The translations under genes were made by a program, and so were the position numbers. Under the pieces are notes generated by a model, which worked only from the letters and a program-made list of their open reading frames with translations, made no database searches and was not told where the DNA came from. A stretch of DNA of 5,767 nt from Bryobacteraceae bacterium (lineage in GTDB: Bacteria; Acidobacteriota; Terriglobia; Bryobacterales; Bryobacteraceae), in contig JAICMB010000242.1 in NCBI GenBank assembly GCA_025929455.1, positions 1 through 5,767 on the forward strand, given 5' to 3'. Positions 1 through 5,231 of this stretch are shown here, piece after piece (within the stretch, counting starts at the first letter, position 1; each line of letters opens with the position of its first letter).

Positions 1-155
1 ACCTCCGTGCGCGATTGCAGCAGCGGGAGAGCGTCGGAGTAGTACAGCGGCACCAGCGCAAGCAAAGCAGCGAGTGCGATCTCGCCGGTCGCTGAAAGCG
101 GAACTGTCCAGCGTTGTGCGGTTGCGTGATGCAGTGGAACGGCGTCGTCGAACAC
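1..155 (-). CDS. Possible membrane protein, N-terminal part, cut by the left edge
   Basis: A minus-strand frame is open from a stop at 212-210 to the left edge of the window. The only reasonable start I see is GTG at 155-153, giving about 51 residues. Residues from about 24 on form a strongly hydrophobic stretch (IALAALLALVPLYY), followed by SDALPLL, which looks like a first transmembrane segment after a short cytoplasmic leader. There is no ATG and no strong Shine-Dalgarno sequence. It lies 55 bases downstream of the decayed gene at 210-664, on the same strand and in the same frame as that gene's last segment. I do not recognise the family. The frame could be a chance opening in GC-rich DNA; the hydrophobic run is the main argument for it. 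Confidence 0.3.
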   Translation of the reverse strand, partial: MFDDAVPLHHATAQRWTVPLSATGEIALAALLALVPLYYSDALPLLQSRTE

Positions 156-209
156 ACCGGAATAGACACCCCGATGTGCGACGGAGTTCCCGCGCTTATC
201 TGGATGCCT

Positions 210-664
210 TTACTCGGGTGTGATCAGCACGCGCGGTGGAAGGCGCCAGCCATTTGCACCCATAATGAAATAGAACGTGTAAGATCTTGCTTCGGGGCGA
301 TCCCAATACGAAAGCGGCGGACCCTAAACGGTGACGGGTCCTCGCATTCGCTACGCCATCCTAAAGCGACCAGCACCGCAATCAACCAGCACCGCAGCCC
401 TAAACAGCGACGGTATAGTGTGCAGCGAAATTACGCCCGCTCTTGTTTGCCCACTCGCCGTTAATCCACACTCCCCATCCTTTCTCGACTCCCTCTCGAA
501 TCCGAGTGACGGAAAGCCGCTGTTCCGCGGTTGCGAGTACTGGCGGGTGCGGCGTTCCTCTGAAAACGTTCTCCAACCGGATAGCCCTCGGCTCTGAGCG
601 GCGCTGAGCATTTGCAAGCAAGGCGACAAAAGCAGCGAGAGAGCGACGATCGCACGCTAAACAT
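210..664 (-). pseudogene. Decayed small secreted protein gene (NFAGHY / WGCGAGC-like)
   Basis: Reading the minus strand from about 660, one frame gives a signal-peptide-like stretch (SLAAFVALLANAQ, with ANAQ resembling a signal peptidase site). It continues through TRIREGVEKGWGVWINGEW and NFAAHYTVAV to a TAG at 402-400. From memory, uncharacterised small secreted bacterial proteins carry a similar TRxREG...NFAGHYxVxxWGCGAGC core. Here the bases after HYTVAV read stop-GCGAG-stop, so TAG stands where Trp and TGA where Cys would be expected. Beyond a 12-bp direct repeat (369-396) the protein-like signal moves to another frame, reading SYTFYFIMGANGW and then RVLITPE, and stops at 212-210. The signal-peptide frame has no ATG; ATGs at 667 and 664 are in a different frame. 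At least two frame breaks and several stops argue for a relic. The family assignment is from recall and could be wrong. Confidence 0.42.
369..396. repeat. 12-bp direct repeat, 16-bp period
   Basis: ACCAGCACCGCA occurs exactly at 369-380 and again at 385-396, with four bases between. It lies inside the decayed minus-strand frame. Removing one 16-base period joins the upstream protein-like frame (signal peptide to HYTVAV) to the downstream frame (SYTFYFIMGANGW). A slippage-type duplication is therefore a simple explanation for one of the frame breaks. Confidence 0.7.
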
Positions 665-722
665 CATACGAGTTCGTCGCACGCGCCAAACGCGAACCCA
701 CTCCCGCCATGTCTCTCGCCAA

Positions 723-731
723 TGCTATCCT
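723..731 (+). promoter_or_regulatory. Candidate extended -10 promoter for the lysine operon
   Basis: TGCTATCCT contains an extended -10 TG, one spacer base and TATCCT, which matches TATAAT at four of six positions. No convincing -35 box lies 16-18 bases upstream, as expected of an extended -10 promoter. Initiation about seven bases downstream would fall near 738, where the outer P1 strand of the riboswitch begins (737-741). That agreement in position is the main support; the hexamer itself is weak. The rest of 665-736 shows nothing else I can name. Confidence 0.35.
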
Positions 732-736
732 GAGAA

Positions 737-960
737 CGTCCTGTTAGAGGCGCGGAGGCCATGAGTAAATGCTGCAGGATTCCGGGTAGCTCCGGAGCGG
801 CGTTGAAAGGGGCATTACTTCCGCCGAAACCGGCGGGGTCAATCGATCCCGGCAGCTACGCGAAGCCGGTTGGGGGGCCAGGCTAAATCCTGCCCACTGT
901 CATCCGAGCGGCGTAGTGTTTTTTGCTGCGAGCCAGGATGGAGCGCTACGGGATCGGACG
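737..960 (+). promoter_or_regulatory. Lysine riboswitch (L-box aptamer)
   Basis: This leader RNA binds lysine and controls the genes behind it. The conserved core is present in order: AGAGGCGCGG at 746-755, GAGTA at 763-767, TTGAAAGGGG at 803-812, GCCGAAA at 823-829, CTGTC at 897-901 and TGGAG at 939-943. Helices found by hand: P1 TTAG (744-747) facing CTA (946-948), with an outer CGTCC/GGACG clamp (737-741/956-960); P2 752-758/818-824; P2b 768-775/797-804, capped by 781-785/792-796; P3 828-834/865-871 with an inner GGGGTC/GATCCC hairpin; P4 875-882/889-895 with a one-base bulge; P5 901-905/936-940 with an inner 908-912/925-929. Core sequence and five-way architecture match the L-box of Bacillus lysC as I remember it, and the downstream genes are exactly its usual targets. 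The helix ends are approximate. Confidence 0.93.
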
Positions 961-1032
961 CCGCCCCAAACGCGCGTACTGTCTCCCCGCCCATTACAGC
1001 TCGGATGCTCTGGCCTGATGCCGGTAAGCGCC
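961..1032 (+). promoter_or_regulatory. Riboswitch expression platform / leader to first gene
   Basis: Seventy-two bases link the aptamer to the first start codon. I see no GC-rich hairpin followed by a U-run, so attenuation by an intrinsic terminator is not supported. A weak Shine-Dalgarno-like GGTAAG (1023-1028) lies four bases before ATG 1033. ACTGTCTCC (978-986) partly repeats the aptamer's ACTGTCATCC (896-905). A small GGC/GCC hairpin (1012-1014/1020-1022) sits just ahead of GGTAAG. GCGCT at 943-947 in the P1 side could pair with AGCGC at 1027-1031 beside the start. Control by blocking ribosome access or by Rho is possible; the sequence does not show which. Confidence 0.5.
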
Positions 1033-2040
1033 ATGCATCAACTTTTCGCACTCACGCGCGCTCTGGTGGACATCGAATCCATCACCGAGAACGAGCGCGC
1101 CGTTGCCGAATTCTACTGCTCGCAATTGGAGCCGCTTGCACGCCAGCACAGCGGCCGCCTCGAACGCTTGCCCGTTGATGGCGGGCGCTTTAACGTGTTC
1201 GCCGCCTGGGGCGATCCGGTCGTGACTTTGTCCACGCACATGGACACGGTGCCGCCGTTCTTCCCATCGCGCGAAGACGACGACTTCATCTGGGGCCGCG
1301 GCTCGTGCGACACCAAGGGCATCGCCGCCGCCATGATCACGGCCGTGCGCGACCTGCTAACCGCCGGCGTTCGCGGGGTTGCGATTCTTCTCGTCGTTGG
1401 GGAAGAGCGCAATAGCGCGGGCGCGTACGCGGCCTCGCGCGACCCGCGGGGATCGCATTTCCTCATCAATGGTGAGCCGACGGAGAACAAGCTCGCGCTC
1501 GGGTCTAAAGGCGCGCTGCGCATCGAACTGGTCGCGCGCGGCAGGATGGCGCATTCGGCTTATCCGGAGCTGGGCGAATCGGCGATTGAAAAATTGCTGG
1601 ACGCGCTTGTCGCCGTTCGTGCAATACCGCTCCCGCGCGATCCCGTACTTGGCGCTAGCACGATGAACATCGGCGTCCTCTCGGGCGGGCGTGCGCCCAA
1701 CATCGTGCCCGACCAGGCCAAAGCGGAGTTGATGATCCGCCTCGTCGACGATGGCATGTCCACTCGCGACGCGAGTCGCAGCGCCGCGCAAGGCAAAGTG
1801 GACGTAGATGAAGTGCTCGCGATTCCGGCGCTGCGCCTGGGGTCGCTGCCCGGTTTTGAAACCACGGTTGTCGCGTTTACAACCGATATCCCGGCGTTTG
1901 GTGGCGCGTGGGGCCAGCCGTATCTGATCGGGCCTGGCTCCATTCACGTCGCGCACACCGCCGAAGAGCGCATCCCGAAAAAAGAACTCGTCGAAGCAGT
2001 CGAAATTTACAAAACGATGGTGAGAAAGTTACTGAAATGA
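1033..2040 (+). CDS. M20-family metallo-deacylase (DapE/ArgE/LysK-like)
   Basis: This 335-residue cytoplasmic enzyme hydrolyses an amide, most likely an N-acyl amino acid, with two metal ions. Visible M20 landmarks are: STHMDTVPPF with H69 and D71; GRGSCDTKG with bridging D93; GEE with E124 as general base and E125 as metal ligand; NGEPT with E148; AHSAYPELG with H174 in the lid/dimerisation domain; and GPGSIHVAHTAEE with H308 near the end. All expected catalytic and metal residues are present. It is shorter than typical DapE or ArgE (about 375-385 residues), closer to LysK-type enzymes. The start at 1033 is preferred because it gives the normal N-terminus (MHQLFALTRALVDIES). ATG 1018 is possible, whereas an upstream start at 916 lies inside the riboswitch. 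It leads a lysine-controlled operon and overlaps asd by 4 bases, which suggests succinyl- or acetyl-DAP (or acyl-lysine) as substrate; this is inference. Confidence 0.88.
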   Translation: MHQLFALTRALVDIESITENERAVAEFYCSQLEPLARQHSGRLERLPVDGGRFNVFAAWGDPVVTLSTHMDTVPPFFPSREDDDFIWGRGSCDTKGIAAAMITAVRDLLTAGVRGVAILLVVGEERNSAGAYAASRDPRGSHFLINGEPTENKLALGSKGALRIELVARGRMAHSAYPELGESAIEKLLDALVAVRAIPLPRDPVLGASTMNIGVLSGGRAPNIVPDQAKAELMIRLVDDGMSTRDASRSAAQGKVDVDEVLAIPALRLGSLPGFETTVVAFTTDIPAFGGAWGQPYLIGPGSIHVAHTAEERIPKKELVEAVEIYKTMVRKLLK

Positions 2041-3092
2041 ACGGAAACGGCAAGATCGAAGTAGGCGTGCTGGGCGCCACCGGTATGGTGGGCCAGCACT
2101 TCGTCAAGTTTTTGCAGAGTCATCCCTGGTTTGAGCTGACCTGGGCCGGGGCGAGCGACCGCTCGGCCGGCAAGAGATACCGCGAGGCCACGTCGTGGCG
2201 GCTCGACGGCATCATGCCCGCCCCGGTGGCGGACCTGACCGTGCAAGATTGCAAGCCCGGCAACGCACCGCGCTTGCTGTTCTCGGCTATGGATGCATCC
2301 GTCGCGACGGAAATCGAACAGGCGTTCGCAAGAGCCGGACACATTGTCGTTTCCAATTCCAAAAACCACCGCATGGACCCCGACGTCCCGCTGCTCATCC
2401 CCGAAGTGAATGCGGAGCATCTCAAGATCATTCCACTGCAGCAGCGCCGCCGCGGGTGGAAAGGGCAGATTGCGACCAATCCCAACTGCTCGACCATCGT
2501 GCTCTCATTGGCGCTCGCGCCGCTGAAGCCGTTCGGCATCACGCGCGTCCTCGCCACCACCATGCAGGCCATCTCCGGCGCCGGTTATCCGGGTGTCGCG
2601 TCCATGGACATCAACGGCAACGTCATCCCGTACATCGGCGGCGAAGAAGAAAAGATGCAGCAGGAGACGCAGAAGATCCTGGGCGATTTCACCGGCGACG
2701 CGATCCGCCCGCTGGACGCGAAGGTGAGCACGCACTGCAACCGCGTTGCAGTCGTCGACGGCCATATGGTCGCGACCAGCGTCGAGCTTTCGAAGAAGCC
2801 GGCGCTCGCCGAGATCATCGCCGCGCTGAACTCGTTCCAGGGCGTTCCGCAACAGCGCAAACTGCCGAGCGCGCCGCCGCAGCCCGTCATCTACATGGAT
2901 CAAAGCGATCGCCCGCAGCCCCGCCGCGATGTGGAGCGTGAAAATGGGATGGCGGTGTTCGTTGGACGCGTGCGGGAGTGCCCCGTGCTCGATGTGAAGT
3001 TCATGGCGCTCGGCCACAACACCGTTCGCGGTGCTGCCGGCGCGGCCGTGCTCAATGCCGAACTGATGTATTCCGAAGGAATGCTGGACTGA
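2037..3092 (+). CDS. asd: Aspartate-semialdehyde dehydrogenase, archaeal/fungal type
   Basis: Asd reduces L-aspartyl-4-phosphate to aspartate semialdehyde with NADPH, the branch point to lysine/DAP, threonine and methionine. The 351-residue protein has the nucleotide-binding GATGMVG at 13-19, SNSKNHRM at 106-113, the catalytic cysteine C151 in NPNCST, the substrate-side segment SGAGYPGVASMD at 180-191, and a catalytic histidine H243 in RVAVVDGHM. Further on are RPQPRRD at 292-298 and GHNTVRGAAG at 326-335. The NPNCST, VDGHM and RPQPRxD pattern and the length match the archaeal/yeast class rather than the longer E. coli class. It starts within the ATGA that overlaps the M20 stop, behind a weak GAGAAAG (2022-2028), implying translational coupling. 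It ends in TGATG, overlapping lysC. Confidence 0.95.
   Translation: MNGNGKIEVGVLGATGMVGQHFVKFLQSHPWFELTWAGASDRSAGKRYREATSWRLDGIMPAPVADLTVQDCKPGNAPRLLFSAMDASVATEIEQAFARAGHIVVSNSKNHRMDPDVPLLIPEVNAEHLKIIPLQQRRRGWKGQIATNPNCSTIVLSLALAPLKPFGITRVLATTMQAISGAGYPGVASMDINGNVIPYIGGEEEKMQQETQKILGDFTGDAIRPLDAKVSTHCNRVAVVDGHMVATSVELSKKPALAEIIAALNSFQGVPQQRKLPSAPPQPVIYMDQSDRPQPRRDVERENGMAVFVGRVRECPVLDVKFMALGHNTVRGAAGAAVLNAELMYSEGMLD
3075..3080 (+). promoter_or_regulatory. Ribosome binding site for lysC
   Basis: GAAGGA lies 11 bases before ATG 3092 and 20 bases before the in-frame ATG 3101. This spacing favours the start at 3092, which overlaps the asd stop, although MKFGGSS from 3101 would also be a normal aspartokinase beginning. 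Confidence 0.6.
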
Positions 3093-4504
3093 TGATCGTC
3101 ATGAAATTCGGCGGCTCCTCGGTGGAGTCCGCCGCCGCAATCGAGCGCGTCCGCGCTATCGTCGAGAGCCGGCTTTGTCGCCATCCGATCGTGGTCGTGT
3201 CGGCGATGGGAAAGACCACCAATAAGCTGCTCGCCATTGCGCGCGCGGCCGTTAGCGGCAATCGCGACGGCGCGCTCTCGCAGTTGCTCGCACTCCGCGA
3301 CTTTCATCTACGCGAGTCCGGCATGGAGCGCACCGTCGATGAACACTTTCAGGAACTCGGTGAATTGGTCAAAGGCCTCGCCATTCTCGGCGAATTGACG
3401 CCGCGCTCGATCGATGCGATCTCCAGCTTTGGCGAGCGGCTTTCGAGTTTGATCGTTACGAATCGCTTTCAGCATCACGGCATGAAGGCGGTTCACGTGG
3501 ACGCGCGCAAGCTGATCGTCACGGACCGCCGCCACACGCAGGCTCTGCCGCTTTACGACAAAACGTACGCGCGCTTGGCGGAAACGATTCCGCCGCTCGC
3601 GCGCGATCACGTAGTGGTCATGGGCGGCTTCATCGCGTGCACCGAAGACGGCGTCACCAGCACGCTCGGCCGCGGCGGCTCCGATTTCACGGCGGCCATC
3701 GCGGGCGCAGGCATCGGCGCGGAAGAGATTCAGATCTGGACCGATGTGGACGGCATGCTCACCGCCGATCCGCGCGTTATTCCCGGCGGTCATCGCGTCA
3801 AGGCTATCTCATTTTCCGAAGCCGCCGAGCTCGCCTATTTTGGTGCGAAAGTGCTGCACCCGTCCACCGTGCTGCCCGCCATCGAGAAGAATATTCCGGT
3901 GCTCATCCTGAACTCGCGGAATCCCGCGAACGAAGGCACGCGCATTATTGCGGACGCCGTGCCGAGCAGCAACCCCGTCAAGGCCATTGCCTGTAAAGAA
4001 AACGTCACGGTGCTGAATGTTCGCTCCACGCGCATGTTTATGGCGCACGGTTTTCTACGGCGTATCTTTGAAGTGTTCGATCGCCACGAGCTTCCGGTCG
4101 ATATGGTTTCGACTTCCGAAGTCAGCGTGTCGCTCACGATCGAGTCCGCCGCCGGTCTCCCCGGCATCATCGCTGTGCTGAGCGATTTCTCCGAGGTCAC
4201 CGTCGACCAGAATCAATCCATCATCTGCATGGTCGGCGAAAATATCCGCGACACGCCCGGTGTCGCCGCTCGCATTTTCAGCGCGCTCGGCGGTATCAAC
4301 GTCCGCATGGTTTCGCAAGGCGCATCGGCGCTGAATTTCGGGCTCGTTGTATCCCAGGAGGACCTGCAAGAAGCCGTCGGCCGCCTTCACGCCGCGTTCT
4401 TCGCCGACGTCGATCCCGCCGTCTTCGACCCCGCACCCGTAGGGCAGGCAGTCTTGCTGCCTGCCCATTCGGCCGCGACGCAGAAACCTGCGATTCATGC
4501 ATAG
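3092..4504 (+). CDS. lysC: Aspartate kinase, lysine-sensitive type
   Basis: LysC phosphorylates L-aspartate with ATP, the first committed step of the pathway. The 470-residue protein is monofunctional, with no homoserine dehydrogenase domain. Kinase motifs are KFGGSS at 5-10, VVVSAMG at 34-40, FGERLSS at 113-119, GGFIA at 178-182, TLGRGGSDFTA at 191-201, TDVDGMLTADPR at 217-228 and AKVLHPST at 252-259. Two ACT regulatory domains follow (about 307-370 and 374-440). The first holds GFLRRIFEVF and VDMVSTSEVSVS (336-347), the element that binds lysine in E. coli AKIII; the second holds VGENIRDTPGVAARIF and a final GINVRMVSQGAS. Lysine feedback is therefore likely. The final 30 or so residues (about 441-470) fall outside the ACT fold, are rich in Ala and Pro, and are partly encoded by the palindrome at 4442-4466. 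The gene overlaps asd by one base; dapB follows after 44 bases. Confidence 0.96.
   Translation: MIVMKFGGSSVESAAAIERVRAIVESRLCRHPIVVVSAMGKTTNKLLAIARAAVSGNRDGALSQLLALRDFHLRESGMERTVDEHFQELGELVKGLAILGELTPRSIDAISSFGERLSSLIVTNRFQHHGMKAVHVDARKLIVTDRRHTQALPLYDKTYARLAETIPPLARDHVVVMGGFIACTEDGVTSTLGRGGSDFTAAIAGAGIGAEEIQIWTDVDGMLTADPRVIPGGHRVKAISFSEAAELAYFGAKVLHPSTVLPAIEKNIPVLILNSRNPANEGTRIIADAVPSSNPVKAIACKENVTVLNVRSTRMFMAHGFLRRIFEVFDRHELPVDMVSTSEVSVSLTIESAAGLPGIIAVLSDFSEVTVDQNQSIICMVGENIRDTPGVAARIFSALGGINVRMVSQGASALNFGLVVSQEDLQEAVGRLHAAFFADVDPAVFDPAPVGQAVLLPAHSAATQKPAIHA
4442..4466. repeat. Perfect 10-bp palindrome, REP-like, inside the 3' end of lysC
   Basis: GGGCAGGCAG (4442-4451) and CTGCCTGCCC (4457-4466) are exact inverted copies around a five-base TCTTG loop. 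The flanks look like the GC-rich dispersed palindromes reported across many bacterial genomes. It encodes residues 451-459 of the LysC tail (GQAVLLPAH) without breaking the frame. No U-run follows, so it is not a standard terminator, though the hairpin could slow ribosomes, bind protein or protect mRNA. No second copy occurs in this window, so its status as a dispersed repeat is an inference. Confidence 0.75.
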
Positions 4505-4548
4505 AGCGCCTGTAGCGGCTGTTCCCGTGTGCGCGCCATGGGGCAGTT

Positions 4549-5229
4549 ATGTCTGACCGCCTCGCCATCATCGGCTACGGCAAAATGGGCCACATCATCG
4601 AGCAACTCGCCCCGCAATATAACTTCGCCGTCGCGGCCATCCTCGACCACGACCGTGACGAGCCCCTCGACAACATCGACGCCGCCATTGAGTTCACTAC
4701 GCCCACAGCCGTGCTCGACAACATCCGCAAACTCGCGGCGCGCCGCATTCCCGCGGTCGTCGGCACCACCGGCTGGCTTGATCACCTCGATGAGGCCCGG
4801 CACATCATCGCAACCAGCGACTCCGCGCTGGTGTGGAGCCCCAACTTCTCCATCGGCATAAACGTGTTCACTCGTCTCGCATCGGAAGCTGCGCGCCTGC
4901 TCGCGAACGAAGCCGAATACGAAGCCTGGGCCTGGGAAATCCACCACAGCGCCAAGAAAGACGCGCCGTCGGGCACGCTGCTGAAGCTAGTCGACGCCAT
5001 GAACGCCGCCGGCTATACCCGCCGCATCGACATCAGTTCCAACCGCGCGGGCGCGCACCCCGGCACGCATGAGATCGGCTTCGATTCCTCCGCCGACACC
5101 ATCACAATTCGCCACACCGCCCGCAGCCGCGAGGGTTTCGCCCGCGGCGCTCTCAAAGCGGCACAATGGATTCGAGGACGACAAGGCTTCTTCGAGTTCT
5201 CCAGCGTTCTCTTCGGTCGGGAGAGTTAG
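4549..5229 (+). CDS. dapB: 4-hydroxy-tetrahydrodipicolinate reductase, short form
   Basis: DapB reduces the product of DapA to tetrahydrodipicolinate with NAD(P)H. The 226-residue protein starts with the dinucleotide-binding GYGKMG (9-14). It continues with AAIEFTTP (45-52), VGTTGW (71-76), PNFSIGIN (98-105) and the signature EIHHSAKKDAPSGT (130-143) with the catalytic H132/H133 pair and K136. It closes with PGTHEIGFDS (171-180) and SREGFARGALKAAQWI. It is about 45 residues shorter than E. coli DapB, the loss lying mainly in the N-terminal domain; IIGYGKMG and the PGTH...SREGF ending resemble Bacteroidota enzymes. All active-site elements remain, so it should be active. The start at 4549 follows a GGGGC about five bases upstream; ATG 4538 is out of frame. 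The 3' end carries the dapA ribosome binding site. Confidence 0.95.
   Translation: MSDRLAIIGYGKMGHIIEQLAPQYNFAVAAILDHDRDEPLDNIDAAIEFTTPTAVLDNIRKLAARRIPAVVGTTGWLDHLDEARHIIATSDSALVWSPNFSIGINVFTRLASEAARLLANEAEYEAWAWEIHHSAKKDAPSGTLLKLVDAMNAAGYTRRIDISSNRAGAHPGTHEIGFDSSADTITIRHTARSREGFARGALKAAQWIRGRQGFFEFSSVLFGRES
5219..5225 (+). promoter_or_regulatory. Ribosome binding site for dapA
   Basis: GGGAGAG lies six bases before ATG 5232, inside the last codons of dapB. It is the clearest Shine-Dalgarno sequence in the operon and fixes the dapA start two bases after the dapB stop. Confidence 0.7.
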
Positions 5230-5231
5230 CA

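Noticed and set aside
317..419. Two CCTAAAC-containing segments (near 317-340 and 391-419) as a repeat array
   Set aside because: Only two imperfect copies with no regular spacing; not a CRISPR or tandem array.
114..597. Plus-strand open frames at 114-464 and 331-597
   Set aside because: Their translations lack protein-like pattern and run opposite the more convincing decayed minus-strand frame.
919..924. Run of six T suggesting a terminator
   Set aside because: It lies in the loop of the inner P5 hairpin of the riboswitch, not after a stem.
916..1032. Upstream extension of the M20 gene to a start at 916
   Set aside because: This stretch overlaps P5 and the P1 3' strand of the lysine riboswitch, and the added residues do not resemble an M20 N-terminus.
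1357..1956. Long minus-strand open frame opposite the M20 gene
   Set aside because: It is an Arg-rich shadow of a strongly coding + strand gene with biased third positions.
2195..2941. Plus-strand 248-residue frame inside asd
   Set aside because: It is a His/Arg-rich out-of-frame shadow of asd with no recognisable motif.
4442..4466. Palindrome as an intrinsic terminator of lysC
   Set aside because: There is no U-run after the stem, it lies before the stop codon, and dapB and dapA follow closely in the same direction.
4529..4861. Plus-strand frame overlapping dapB, with ATG 4538
   Set aside because: It is a Ser/Pro/Thr-rich shadow; the dapB frame carries all the conserved motifs.
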